Assembly: GCA_947502925.1 (NCBI GenBank)
Contig: CANNBS010000001.1
Coordinates: 496,001-560,000, forward strand
From: an uncultured Marinicella sp.
GTDB lineage: Bacteria; Pseudomonadota; Gammaproteobacteria; Xanthomonadales; Marinicellaceae
Length of the DNA: 64,000 bases
Reading direction: 5' to 3'
A model generated the notes under the pieces. The model was not told the DNA's origin and made no database searches. It was given only the letters and a program-made list of their open reading frames with translations. How positions within the stretch are numbered: the stretch's first letter is position 1; each line of letters starts with the position of its first letter. A program made the translations under genes and the position numbers. This document shows, piece after piece, positions 7,399 through 16,606 of the stretch.

Positions 7399-8917
7399 GT
7401 TGCTGCTGGCGCTTATTGGCCACAAAGGCTTTGTCTTGTTTGTTTTGCTTAAGCAGCACATCCAGTCGGCCTTTTTCACCGGTTTGATCAAAATCAGCCT
7501 GTAATGCGGCCATTAAGCCGGTTTCCTGAACATCAAAATAGTCACTTAATAAACGATACATTAAAACAAACTGACGGCGCTGGGAAATTTTCCAGGTGCT
7601 CTGTTCGACCCGGAACAGGGTGTCTGAAAAGGCCATAAAGTGTTTAAAAGCATCGTCTTTAAGCAACAGCGGCAGAGTGTTCTGAAAACGCCCGGAATTA
7701 GCGAAAATATCCCAGTAACGGGCAAAGCGACCGACTCGTTGTAATTCTTCAAAGCTGATATCACGGGTATGCAGCACGGTATAAGGCGGCAGCGGTGAAT
7801 ACACCATGTTATATTCCTGAGTCAGTGCATTAATCGGCGCACCGCGCAGTCGTTTTAAAATGCCGACCTGAATTTCCTGCGGGTTCAGGGCATAGAGCTG
7901 ATTAAAACTGTCGCCAAAGCCTGATAAGGTGTCCCCGGGCAAACCAAAAATTAAATCCGCATGCATATGGGCGCGGCTGTGTTCACAAATCCAGCGGATA
8001 TTGTCTTTCGAGCGTTCATTGTCCTGGCGGCGTTGAATAAGCTGTTGAACTTTGGGATCAAAGGTTTGCACCCCGACTTCGAACTGTAAACTGTGGGGCG
8101 GAAATTTCACAATAACGTCTTTAAGTTTCTCCGGCAATCGATCGGGAATCACCTCAAAATGGACCGTTAAGTTATCGTCCATACGCGCTAAAAAGAATTC
8201 CATAATCTTCACCGCATCGGCAATTTTTAAATTAAAGGTGCGATCAATAAATTTAAAGTTACGCGCGCCTTGTTGATACAGCCGATCCATTTCCGCCAGA
8301 AACCGGTCTAAGGTAAAGGCCTTGGCGGTTTTATCCAGCGCCGATAAGCAAAACTGGCATTTAAAGGGACAACCGCGAGAGGCTTCCACATAAATAATGC
8401 GGTTTTTTAAATCCTCTTCTGAGTACCAGTCATAAGGCATATTCAGCTGCTCTAAAGGCACACTTTCGCCCTGAATCACCGGGTTCACGGGCTTATTCTG
8501 GTTTAACAGCGATTCACACAATTTTTTAAAACTGCGCTCGCCCGGGCCTTTAATGACATAGTCTGCCCAGGACACCACCAGCGGCTGATCGGGTACATGA
8601 CTGACCTCGGGGCCGCCTAATACCACGGTGATGTCCGGTTGCGTGGTTTTGAGCAGTTGCACCACTTCATTGGTCTCGGTGACATTCCAGATATAAACAC
8701 TGAAACCGACAATTCTGGCACCGCTTTCGATAATTTTTTCGACCATATCAATCGGCCGGTCATGGATGGTGAATTCCAGTAGTTGTGCCTGTGACTGTAG
8801 TTCGCCCAAATTGGCCATCAGATAACGCAAACCAAAGGCGGCATGGATGTATTTACTGTTTAAGGTGGTCAGTAAAATATCCGGTGTGGCGGTTTGTGTT
8901 TTTAACGCAGTGTTCAT
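7391..8917 (-). CDS. B12-binding-domain radical SAM protein (DUF4080 type)
   Basis: 508 residues. An N-terminal cobalamin-binding-like Rossmann region (about 10-135, with GFSVYIWNVTE and VVLGGPEVS) is followed by the radical SAM domain with cluster motif CPFKCQFC near residues 184-191. The C-terminal domain is DUF4080-like. Such proteins cleave S-adenosylmethionine to a 5'-deoxyadenosyl radical; the substrate of this subgroup is unknown. The classical cobalamin DxHxxG motif is not obvious, so cobalamin binding is uncertain. It is 5 nt downstream of the hydrolase gene and overlaps the PLP enzyme gene, making a likely three-gene operon. Confidence 0.92.
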   Translation of the reverse strand: MNTALKTQTATPDILLTTLNSKYIHAAFGLRYLMANLGELQSQAQLLEFTIHDRPIDMVEKIIESGARIVGFSVYIWNVTETNEVVQLLKTTQPDITVVLGGPEVSHVPDQPLVVSWADYVIKGPGERSFKKLCESLLNQNKPVNPVIQGESVPLEQLNMPYDWYSEEDLKNRIIYVEASRGCPFKCQFCLSALDKTAKAFTLDRFLAEMDRLYQQGARNFKFIDRTFNLKIADAVKIMEFFLARMDDNLTVHFEVIPDRLPEKLKDVIVKFPPHSLQFEVGVQTFDPKVQQLIQRRQDNERSKDNIRWICEHSRAHMHADLIFGLPGDTLSGFGDSFNQLYALNPQEIQVGILKRLRGAPINALTQEYNMVYSPLPPYTVLHTRDISFEELQRVGRFARYWDIFANSGRFQNTLPLLLKDDAFKHFMAFSDTLFRVEQSTWKISQRRQFVLMYRLLSDYFDVQETGLMAALQADFDQTGEKGRLDVLLKQNKQDKAFVANKRQQQHG

Positions 8918-8922
8918 GGTTT

Positions 8923-9768
8923 TTATTGATACTTCTCTATAAAGGGTATCACATGCGCCAGCACCTGTTCGGGTCTTTCTATGGGTAATAAGTGACTGCT
9001 GTCGGGGATTTCGATGAGTTGGTGGTTTTTATTGCGGTGCCAGCGCTGCCAGAAAGCCGCCGGAATGGTGTCGGTTTCGGCGCCGCGCAAAGCCAATACC
9101 GGTAAGGTGCTTTGCATCAATTGTTTTCTGAAAGGCGTTACCGTCTGATAGATATGCGCTTCCCAGTGTTTATCAAAAGCCAGTCGAAACGTGCCTGTGT
9201 CATCGGCTTTAACACCGGCTTTAATATACTGCCACAATTGTTCATCGCTGACCCGTTTAAATGCCCGTGTACGGCGGTGAAAATCAAAAGCGGCTTGTAA
9301 ACTTGGCCACTGATCGGGCCGATTCAGGGTTTTTTTTATGATCGGCACCTGCTGTCGAATAAACTTCGGCAAGAAATGATTAATCCAACAAAAACCACGG
9401 CTGAATACCACCGGTTCAATCATCACCATGGCTTTGAATAAATCAGGTCGCTTTGTGGCGGCCAAAAATGCTGACACCGCGCCCATGGAATGCCCCACGG
9501 CCAATACATTGGATATCTTTTCCTGTTCAAAAAAAGCAATAACATCATCGGCAAAATCATACCATGAAGTCACGGTATCCGTTGCCGGCGGCTCGGGCCA
9601 TAAGGGCCGCTGTAAATAACTAATCACCGGTGCCAACTCACGCAAACCATCAATGATGGTGCTGTAACTGGCCGGTGGATACGCGTTGGCGTGAGCGAAA
9701 TAAATGGCTTGGCGTTTATTATGTGTGCGTTTTGCCGCGGGCCAAAACTGAAATGGGTATTGTGACAT
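8923..9768 (-). CDS. Alpha/beta hydrolase
   Basis: About 281 residues with the alpha/beta-hydrolase fold. The nucleophile elbow is GHSMGAVSA (Ser near residue 95), the acid is probably the Asp in GAETDTIP, and the histidine lies in DSSHLLPIE. The early HANAYPPASY corresponds to the oxyanion-hole region. There is no signal peptide, so it is cytoplasmic. The substrate is unknown; the type resembles esterases or lactonases and lacks lipid-anchor features. ATG at 9768 is chosen over the adjacent upstream GTG. It heads the operon with the radical SAM and PLP genes and diverges from the ABC exporter. Confidence 0.92.
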   Translation of the reverse strand: MSQYPFQFWPAAKRTHNKRQAIYFAHANAYPPASYSTIIDGLRELAPVISYLQRPLWPEPPATDTVTSWYDFADDVIAFFEQEKISNVLAVGHSMGAVSAFLAATKRPDLFKAMVMIEPVVFSRGFCWINHFLPKFIRQQVPIIKKTLNRPDQWPSLQAAFDFHRRTRAFKRVSDEQLWQYIKAGVKADDTGTFRLAFDKHWEAHIYQTVTPFRKQLMQSTLPVLALRGAETDTIPAAFWQRWHRNKNHQLIEIPDSSHLLPIERPEQVLAHVIPFIEKYQ

Positions 9769-9887
9769 CACAGAAAAAAGTCATTACGTTTATCAGAGGG
9801 CCTGAGATTATCGCATATTCGCACATAAATCTCCTATATGCTTAGTCATTGACAGCGTATAATTGGCCTTTGTCTTCACTAATCTGT

Positions 9888-11684
9888 ATGGCTTCAGCTA
9901 AAAACCAAAACAAAGAACCTGAAAAAGCCGCCCTTAATCAGCTTAAACTGGTGTTGCCCTTATTGCGGCCGTATAAAAGAGCCATTTTAATTGCCCTGCT
10001 TTTTTTGATTCTGGGTGCAGCGGCCAATCTGGCCATTCCGGTGGCTTTTAAACTGATGATTGATCTGGGTTTTTCTGCTGAAAACCAGGACCGCCTGTCG
10101 CAGTATTTTGCCCTCGTGTTCGGGGTTTCGATCGCCATGATTGTGTTTACATCCCTGCGCTATTACTGGGTCAGCTGGATTGGTCAGCGGGTGGTCACGG
10201 ATTTACGCAAACAGGTCTATGGAAAAGTCATTGATCAGTCAGCAGAATTCTTTGAAACCACCAAAACCGGTGAAATCTTGTCGCGCATTAACACCGACAC
10301 CACCCTGGTTGAGACGGTGGTCGGCAGCACCTTTTCCATTGCCTTGCGTTCTTTTGTGACCTTTATTGGCGCCATCATCATGATGATTGTCTCCAGTCCG
10401 AAGCTGGCCATGTACATAGGCTTTCTGATTCCGGTGGTGGTCATTCCTCTGGTGGTCACAGGACGTAAAATTCAACGCTTGTCCCGCATTGAACAGGACC
10501 GCATCGCGGATTCTTCGGCGCTGGCCACAGAAACCATAAATGCCATTCATACAGTGCAATCTTACGGCCAGGAAACGCGCGAACGGTCGCGTTTTTATGA
10601 GGCGGTGAACCGCGCTTTTACCGCAGCGGTTAATTCCATTCGCATGACCACAATTTTAATGATTATGATCGGTGGGGTCGTGTTCGGCGGGATTGTACTG
10701 GTGTTGTGGCTGGGTGCAAAAGACGTGATTAGCGGCACCATGACCGCCGGCACCTTAAGTCAGTTTGTGATGTATGCGGTGATGGCGGCCACTTCCACCG
10801 GTGCGCTGACCAATGTCTGGAGTGAGCTGAAAAAAGCCGCCGGTGCGTTAGAGCGTATTGTTGAGCTCATGCACACTGAAAACCCGATTCAATCGCCACC
10901 AGAGCCCAAACGCTTTGCGCATACTGTGCTGGGAAATCTGGTATTCAATCAGGTCACCTTTGCCTATCCCAGTCAACCGGATAAACCGGTTTTAAAAGAC
11001 ATTTCATTTGAAATTGTTCCGGGACAAACGGTGGCGGTGGTGGGTCCCTCCGGTGCCGGTAAATCGACTTTATTTCAGTTGCTCATGCGTTTTTATGAAC
11101 CACAACAGGGTGAGATCTTGATTGATGGCGTCAACATTAATCAATATAACTTACTCGATTTACGGCAACAATTTGCGCTGGTGGCGCAGGATGCCACCTT
11201 ATTTTCCACTTCGGCGGCGGACAACATTGCCTATGGTCGACCGCATGCGGACAGTGCCGTTATAAAAGCGGCTGCCCAAGCCGCCCATGCCCATGAATTT
11301 ATCGAAAATCTGGCAGAGCGGTATGATACCTATTTAGGTGAACGCGGGGTGCGCTTATCAGGTGGTCAGGCGCAACGCCTGTCCATTGCCCGTGCCATTG
11401 TGACCGACGCGCCGGTGTTGCTGTTAGATGAAGCCACCAGTGCGCTAGATGCCGAAAGCGAACAAATGGTGCAACAGGCATTAAATCGGCTGATGAAAAA
11501 GCGCACCACCCTGGTCATTGCCCATCGGTTGGCTACCATTAAAAAGGCCGATAACATATTGGTGATGGATGAGGGTCAACTGGTGGCCTCAGGCAAACAC
11601 CAGGACTTGCTTAAAAATAACGAACTGTATGGCCGACTGGCGAGGTTGCAGTTTATTCATAATGCGGCAGAGGATGCCGGCTGA
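9888..11684 (+). CDS. ABC exporter half-transporter (MsbA-like permease/ATPase)
   Basis: About 598 residues: an N-terminal transmembrane domain with six helices (about 25-310) fused to a nucleotide-binding domain (about 345-590). Walker A is GPSGAGKST, the signature LSGGQAQR, Walker B VLLLDEATSALD and the H-loop VIAHRLAT. It should work as a homodimer exporting a lipid or drug-like molecule. It belongs to the MsbA-related permease/ATP-binding group rather than being a clear MsbA orthologue, as no lpxK is adjacent. The ATG at 9888 (MASAKNQ) is preferred over a TTG 39 nt upstream. Its 3' end overlaps the convergent GGDEF gene by 28 nt. Confidence 0.94.
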   Translation: MASAKNQNKEPEKAALNQLKLVLPLLRPYKRAILIALLFLILGAAANLAIPVAFKLMIDLGFSAENQDRLSQYFALVFGVSIAMIVFTSLRYYWVSWIGQRVVTDLRKQVYGKVIDQSAEFFETTKTGEILSRINTDTTLVETVVGSTFSIALRSFVTFIGAIIMMIVSSPKLAMYIGFLIPVVVIPLVVTGRKIQRLSRIEQDRIADSSALATETINAIHTVQSYGQETRERSRFYEAVNRAFTAAVNSIRMTTILMIMIGGVVFGGIVLVLWLGAKDVISGTMTAGTLSQFVMYAVMAATSTGALTNVWSELKKAAGALERIVELMHTENPIQSPPEPKRFAHTVLGNLVFNQVTFAYPSQPDKPVLKDISFEIVPGQTVAVVGPSGAGKSTLFQLLMRFYEPQQGEILIDGVNINQYNLLDLRQQFALVAQDATLFSTSAADNIAYGRPHADSAVIKAAAQAAHAHEFIENLAERYDTYLGERGVRLSGGQAQRLSIARAIVTDAPVLLLDEATSALDAESEQMVQQALNRLMKKRTTLVIAHRLATIKKADNILVMDEGQLVASGKHQDLLKNNELYGRLARLQFIHNAAEDAG

Positions 11685-13534
11685 ACCTGGTTTTTGCCGG
11701 CCGTTTTTGCCCGGTACATGGCGTCATCAGCGCGCTTGAGCAGTTCTTCAAAATGAGCCGGCGGCGGTTGATTAACCGCCACACCAAGACTGACCGTAAT
11801 GGTTAATTCGGAATCATCAATAGCAATCGGTTTATTCGCCACCTGCTGTCGAATCTGATCGGCCACCGCAAAAGCCCGGCCTTTATTGACGCCGGGTAAC
11901 AGTAATAAAAATTCCTCACCGCCGATTCGGCCCAGTAACTGGTTATCGCTGAGGCCGGCACGCATGTTGTTAACCACTTGTTTAATGACCACATCACCCA
12001 CCGCATGGCCGTATTCATCGTTAATGGCTTTAAAATCATCGATATCGATGATAATAATCGAAAAATCTTCCTGCTTTTGTTGGCACTGTGCCAGCAGTCT
12101 GCGTGCTTCTTTAATGATATGACGACGGTTGGCAATGTGGGTCAGATAGTCTCTGCGGGCACGCAGTTGGTGGTGTTTTTTTGACCGGTATAAAAACCAG
12201 GCGATAATCACTGCCACCAACGCGATTAAACCCACCACCACAGCGGTTAACTGATTGATTTGGGCTTGTTTTTGTTGTTGCTCAAGTTCTAATTGTTTAA
12301 TCGCCAGTTGTTGTTGTGAGGCCTGGTTTTGAAGGGCGTCAAGGCTTTCTCCGAAACTCATCGCCTGTAATGCCACTGCATTTTTCACAAACTGACGGTT
12401 ATTTTCCTGTGAGTTATCCAAAATACCCCAGAATTTATTCAGCGACTGAGCGTATTTTTGTTGTGAAAATAAGTCAATAACAAGGGCTTCTGGTATAACA
12501 TCACTGTCATTGTTAACATCCGTGCCATCTAAATACTGTTCGGCAATCTGATACGCCTGATCATAATGACCCAGTCGAAAATAAGCCACGGCTAACTGAG
12601 CTTGTGCTATTTTGACAAAATACTGTTCCGGTGTCGTTTCTTTTAACGCCAGGGCCGCCTGATAAGCATTAATTGCCTCTTTAAAGTTTTGTTGGGTATA
12701 GGCCAAACGGCCGGCATTAAATTCAGCAAAAAATCGGAAATCACTGAAATCAGGATAATCATCAGCCATCTGATACAAGTCCTTGACATGATCTTCGGCA
12801 AGCTGCCAGTGACCCAAGGCCATGGCTTCACTGGTCATATTATGCAGCATATTGAACATATCCTGGGTGTCCTCATCTTGCAGCCATAAATGATAGGCTT
12901 TCTGGTAATAATCATAGGCCTGCTGGTGGATTTGGTTGGCACGGTATAAGTTACCGGTGGCGTTATATATCATCGCCAAACTGTCCTGCGCCAAATTATT
13001 CTGTTTCACCACCGAAGCTGCTTCCTCTAAGACTTCAAGCCCCCGGGTTAATTCATCAAAACCGGTTTGGTAACAAAAAGCCAGTTGAATTAAGGCATCT
13101 GCCAGTTTCACGGGGTCTTTGATTTGTCTGGCAACGGCAACGGCTTCTTCACGATCCGGACAATATACATTGGTGTCGTTTGTTTGCAGGTATTTCATAT
13201 AAGCCAGATCAATCAGGCTTTGGACTAAACCCGGGTCTTTTTTGTCTAAGCTTTTAAATAATTGGATGGATTTTTTGAATTGTGCTTTGGCACCGTCAAT
13301 GTTGTCATTGACTTCCAAAGTCAGACCTTTGCGGTGATAAAAATACGCCTGATCAAGCACCGGCCACCGGGCCACTTCGGGCTCATATTTATGCACCCAA
13401 TTCAGCTTGTCCTGATCTGAAGTTAAATTCTGAAATTCGGCATCGGCGGTCTTAAAATCAGCAGCAAAGGTCATTGTTGTCAACAAAACCACAACAAGCC
13501 CAAAACATTGTCGCAAGTAAACACTGAAGACCAC
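11657..13534 (-). CDS. Periplasmic-TPR diguanylate cyclase (GGDEF)
   Basis: About 625 residues. An N-terminal signal or anchor (LRQCFGLVVVLLTTMTFAA) leads into a region rich in tetratricopeptide repeats (about 60-380). A glutamine-rich coiled coil follows (about 395-430), then one transmembrane helix (VVVGLIALVAVIIAWFLY) and a cytoplasmic GGDEF domain with the active motif GGEEF. It would make cyclic di-GMP from GTP in response to a periplasmic signal sensed by the TPRs. GTG at 13534 is preferred because GAGG lies 9 nt upstream; a TTG at 13549 is the alternative. I do not see a clear RxxD inhibitory site. A good sigma-70-type promoter precedes it. Confidence 0.93.
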   Translation of the reverse strand: MVFSVYLRQCFGLVVVLLTTMTFAADFKTADAEFQNLTSDQDKLNWVHKYEPEVARWPVLDQAYFYHRKGLTLEVNDNIDGAKAQFKKSIQLFKSLDKKDPGLVQSLIDLAYMKYLQTNDTNVYCPDREEAVAVARQIKDPVKLADALIQLAFCYQTGFDELTRGLEVLEEAASVVKQNNLAQDSLAMIYNATGNLYRANQIHQQAYDYYQKAYHLWLQDEDTQDMFNMLHNMTSEAMALGHWQLAEDHVKDLYQMADDYPDFSDFRFFAEFNAGRLAYTQQNFKEAINAYQAALALKETTPEQYFVKIAQAQLAVAYFRLGHYDQAYQIAEQYLDGTDVNNDSDVIPEALVIDLFSQQKYAQSLNKFWGILDNSQENNRQFVKNAVALQAMSFGESLDALQNQASQQQLAIKQLELEQQQKQAQINQLTAVVVGLIALVAVIIAWFLYRSKKHHQLRARRDYLTHIANRRHIIKEARRLLAQCQQKQEDFSIIIIDIDDFKAINDEYGHAVGDVVIKQVVNNMRAGLSDNQLLGRIGGEEFLLLLPGVNKGRAFAVADQIRQQVANKPIAIDDSELTITVSLGVAVNQPPPAHFEELLKRADDAMYRAKTAGKNQVQPASSAAL

Positions 13535-13567
13535 AGTCTTATCCCTCAAATAACAATCGATTAATTA

Positions 13568-13597
13568 AGTATACGTTAGTTTTCTTTATTATGTAAA
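13568..13597 (-). promoter_or_regulatory. Sigma-70-type promoter for the GGDEF gene
   Basis: Read on the minus strand, TTTACA (13597-13592) and TATACT (13573-13568) are separated by 18 bp. Predicted transcription begins near 13561, giving a leader of roughly 27 nt to the GTG at 13534. Confidence 0.55.
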
Positions 13598-13631
13598 CGA
13601 ACAACTAATGTTTCATTAACGCATGCGCTTA

Positions 13632-14060
13632 TTATTCAGCTTCAATTACGGTGAAATCATGGCTGATTTCAACACTGTTTTCTAACATTTTAGAAACTGA
13701 GCAATACTTCTCAGCGGATAACTGAACAGCTCTGGCAACCTGTTTATCGGCTAAATTTTTTCCTGTCACGGTAAATTCTAAATGGATTTTGGTGTATACC
13801 GCCGGCACTGAATCCGCCCGCTCACCAATGGCTTTTATGTGGATTGCTGTCACTTGCTGTCGGGCTTTGGTCAGAATCAATTTAACATCAATACCGGCAC
13901 AACCGGTCAGGCCCATTAACACCACCTCCATGGGCGTCGGCGCTTTTTTAACATCCTCAGCATCCACCTGAGCATCCATAATCAGGCTTTGGTTATCTGA
14001 ATTGCTACTAATAAACGTATGCTTATCAACCCAGTCTGTATTTATCTGTACTTCAGACAT
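13632..14060 (-). CDS. OsmC family peroxiredoxin-like protein
   Basis: A 142-residue OsmC/Ohr superfamily protein. The two redox cysteines are in MGLTGCAGIDV (about residue 53) and SAEKYCSVSKML (about residue 119), the canonical spacing for a thiol peroxidase of this fold. PTPMEVVLMGL is also a family hallmark. It resembles the YhfA subgroup rather than Ohr. It lies 8 nt downstream of tolB on the same strand, exactly where pal is found in most tol operons, so it is probably expressed with the tol genes. Substrate is unknown. Confidence 0.92.
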   Translation of the reverse strand: MSEVQINTDWVDKHTFISSNSDNQSLIMDAQVDAEDVKKAPTPMEVVLMGLTGCAGIDVKLILTKARQQVTAIHIKAIGERADSVPAVYTKIHLEFTVTGKNLADKQVARAVQLSAEKYCSVSKMLENSVEISHDFTVIEAE

Positions 14061-14068
14061 GATGATTC

Positions 14069-15349
14069 CTAATTTAGCGGCGACCAGGCCGGTTCACGGA
14101 CACTACCGTCAGACAACACCAGATCGTTGGTGGTTTGACCATCCAAAGATACAGCTCTCAACACACCTTGGTTTTGATCATTTTTAGTGGAGTATAAAAC
14201 CATGGAGCCATTGGGGGCAAAACTGGGTGATTCATCTAAGGGGCCTTTAGACAGTAACTGCAGGGTTCCCGAAGGTCTGTGCAATAAACCTATTTTAAAG
14301 TTATTATTGTTGCCGTGCACCAAGGCCAGGTAAGTTTCATCCGGCGATAAACTGGCTCGGGCATTGTAATCTCCTTCGAAGGTCACCCGGCTGACGTCCT
14401 GACTGGCCAATTCAATCTGATAAATATGTGGTTTACCACCGCGATCTGAGGTAAAAAATACCCGGCGGCCATCTGTTGACCATTCAGGTTCGGTGTCGAT
14501 GGCCCAGTGCGTGGTTAATTGGGTCACCGCTTTGCTGTTTAAATCAATGCTGTAAATGTCCGGATTGCCACCTTTTGACAGGGTTACCGCCAGACGATCG
14601 CCATTGGGTGAAAACTTAGGCGCACTGTTAATGCCTTTAAAGTTCGCCATCAGAGTACGCTCGCCGGTTTTTAAATGTTGGATGTAGATGGCTGAACCAC
14701 CTTGTTCAAAAGAGACATAAGCAATGCGCTGGCGATCCGGCGACCAGGCCGGTGACATCAGCGGTTCTTTAGATGTGACCAGGGATTGAGGGTTAAAGCC
14801 ATCGGCATCGGAGACCATGAGTTGATAATGCACGCCACTGGCATTTTCTGTAACAGTAACATAGGCCAGCTTGGTGGAAAAAGCCCCCGGTACACCAATA
14901 ATTTCCTCGTATATTTTATCAGCGATAAAATGCGCTCCGGCACGTAACTGATCAGTTTTAATAGGTAAAGTTAAAGCCAGTAATTGTTTTTCATCGGCCA
15001 CAGAAGTTAAGCGAAAACGAATTTCAATGCGTCCTGCTGACACCGATTGAATTGTGGCGTAAGCCAGGTAGTCGGCTTTTAATAATCGCCAGGTACCCAT
15101 GTTAATATCGTCATCGGCACCGGGATGCTCCACCAAAAGATCCTTGGCCAGTGGTGCAAACTGGCCGGAGCGCGCCAGGTCATTACGAATAACTTCACTG
15201 ATGTCGGTACTTAACGGTCCATCAGGGTAAACAAAGTCAGTCACCGCAATCGGTATGGCACTGGCACTGCCGCCATCAATTGTGATATTAAGTTGCGCAT
15301 GGGTATTGAGGCTTATCAAGACAATCAACAAAGCACATAGTTTTCGCAT
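14069..15349 (-). CDS. tolB: Tol-Pal system beta-propeller protein TolB
   Basis: Periplasmic component of the Tol-Pal envelope-constriction machine. About 426 residues from MRKLCALL, with a Sec signal peptide ending near THA-QLN. An N-terminal alpha/beta domain (about 20-155) precedes a six-bladed beta-propeller with repeated WSPDRQRIAYVS / FSPNGDRLAVTLS / WSTDGRRVFFTSDRGG blades. The N-terminal TolA-binding box LNITIDGGSASAIPIAV is visible. It starts 5 nt after the tolA stop. The next gene is osmC rather than pal. Confidence 0.97.
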   Translation of the reverse strand: MRKLCALLIVLISLNTHAQLNITIDGGSASAIPIAVTDFVYPDGPLSTDISEVIRNDLARSGQFAPLAKDLLVEHPGADDDINMGTWRLLKADYLAYATIQSVSAGRIEIRFRLTSVADEKQLLALTLPIKTDQLRAGAHFIADKIYEEIIGVPGAFSTKLAYVTVTENASGVHYQLMVSDADGFNPQSLVTSKEPLMSPAWSPDRQRIAYVSFEQGGSAIYIQHLKTGERTLMANFKGINSAPKFSPNGDRLAVTLSKGGNPDIYSIDLNSKAVTQLTTHWAIDTEPEWSTDGRRVFFTSDRGGKPHIYQIELASQDVSRVTFEGDYNARASLSPDETYLALVHGNNNNFKIGLLHRPSGTLQLLSKGPLDESPSFAPNGSMVLYSTKNDQNQGVLRAVSLDGQTTNDLVLSDGSVREPAWSPLN

Positions 15350-15353
15350 AAGG

Positions 15354-16181
15354 TCAGTCTCCTTGGTACTGAAAAATAAAATTAAGTCGCCGTTCAAACA
15401 CGGATTCAAAACCTGCATATGGCAAGGGATCGGCTTTTTTAACGGCGTTGATAATGGAATTTTTTACCACCGTGTTGGCATTACACGGGCTGCCGATGGT
15501 GACATTAATCACCCCGCCGCCGGGAATTTGATTCACTTTAATCTGACACTTTAAACCGGCCGGGGTTCCGGCAGGTCGGGCCCATTGTCGTGTAACGTCG
15601 GCCTGAATGGCTGTGATGTAGTGATTTAATAAACTTGGTTCCTGGCCGACTTTACCGTCTTCGGTACCGATGGGGCCACTGGGTTCTTGTTCTTCGTTTT
15701 TGTTATCCGGGGTGGTTTGTTTCGGTTCAGGTTTTTTCTGAGCATCAGCCGCCGCTTCTGCTGCCTGGCGTTTTTTTCTGAGTTCTTCCAGTTTTTTTAA
15801 TCGCTCAGCCTGTTCCTGTTGGCGTTTTATGGCCGCCGGGTCGGGTTTCGGTGGTTCTGGTTTAACTTCAGGCTCAGGTTCCGGTTCTGGTTCTATGGGT
15901 TCTGGCTCCGGTTCTGGCTCGGGTTCAGGATCCGGTTCGGGTTCTACAGGCTGTGGTTTTGGTTCAGGCTCGGGTTCTTTTGGTTCTGGTTCAGGTTCGG
16001 GCTTTTGGGTTTGTTTTGGTGCAGACAGCGGTTGTGTTAAATCCACAATCTCTGCTTCAATAGCAATACCTTTAGGTGGCGTTATGACCGATTGTCCGGC
16101 AGAAATAAACAACAAAACCACCAGTAAGACATGCAATCCCACTGAATACAGTAAGGCTTTTTTCTGTTCCTTCTGCATCAT
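15354..16181 (-). CDS. tolA: Cell envelope integrity protein TolA
   Basis: A 275-residue inner-membrane protein spanning the periplasm. It has one N-terminal transmembrane helix (residues 11-28), a long Pro/Glu-rich low-complexity segment (about 50-115, repeated EPEP and KPEP), an Ala/Lys/Glu helical stretch (KRQQEQAERLKKLEELRKK), and the C-terminal TolA-III domain with QWARPAG and GSPCNANTVVKNSI. The two cysteines there are conserved in family members. The helical domain II is much shorter than in E. coli (421 residues), with the EP-rich segment partly replacing it. Two adjacent ATGs exist at 16181 and 16178. Confidence 0.95.
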   Translation of the reverse strand: MMQKEQKKALLYSVGLHVLLVVLLFISAGQSVITPPKGIAIEAEIVDLTQPLSAPKQTQKPEPEPEPKEPEPEPKPQPVEPEPDPEPEPEPEPEPIEPEPEPEPEVKPEPPKPDPAAIKRQQEQAERLKKLEELRKKRQAAEAAADAQKKPEPKQTTPDNKNEEQEPSGPIGTEDGKVGQEPSLLNHYITAIQADVTRQWARPAGTPAGLKCQIKVNQIPGGGVINVTIGSPCNANTVVKNSIINAVKKADPLPYAGFESVFERRLNFIFQYQGD

Positions 16182-16190
16182 CGTTAACCC

Positions 16191-16604
16191 TTAATCCGGC
16201 TTAATCGGTTCGCTGATTAAACCCACTTTCTTGGCACCGGCTTGTTGTGCCACTGCCATGGCCTGATACACCTGGCCGTAGGAAACCGCTTTATCGGCGC
16301 CAATCATAATCGGCACATCGGGGTTCACTTTAACAAAGGCTGCCAATTTTTTTTGCAAAGTTACATCATCCAATAATTCATATTCACCACCAATACTTAA
16401 ATACAAATCACCTTTATCGGTGACATTAATCACCGCCGGTTCTGACTCGATATCAATGGTGTTGGCTTTGGATTCAGGTAAATTAACATCCACACCGAGA
16501 TTCATCAGTGGTGTGGTTATCATAAAAATAATCAGCAACACCAGGGTCACGTCGATGTATGGCACCACATTAATTTCGGCATTAAGTTTACGTTGTCGGC
16601 GCAT
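16191..16604 (-). CDS. tolR: ExbD/TolR family protein TolR
   Basis: A 137-residue inner-membrane component of the TolQR proton channel. A short cytoplasmic tail with NAEINVVPYIDVTLVLLIIFM precedes and forms the single helix; the channel Asp is in YIDVTLVLL (about residue 18). The periplasmic domain (about 50-137) has LPESKAN and PDVPIMIGADKAVSYG. It lies 2 nt downstream of tolQ and 9 nt upstream of tolA. TolR rather than ExbD is called from operon position. Confidence 0.96.
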   Translation of the reverse strand: MRRQRKLNAEINVVPYIDVTLVLLIIFMITTPLMNLGVDVNLPESKANTIDIESEPAVINVTDKGDLYLSIGGEYELLDDVTLQKKLAAFVKVNPDVPIMIGADKAVSYGQVYQAMAVAQQAGAKKVGLISEPIKPD

Positions 16605-16606
16605 CT

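Noticed and set aside
15829..16194. Long plus-strand Gly-Ser repeat frame (GSGSGS)
   Set aside because: It is the antisense reading of the Pro/Glu-rich TolA segment; repeats on one strand create a long open frame on the other.
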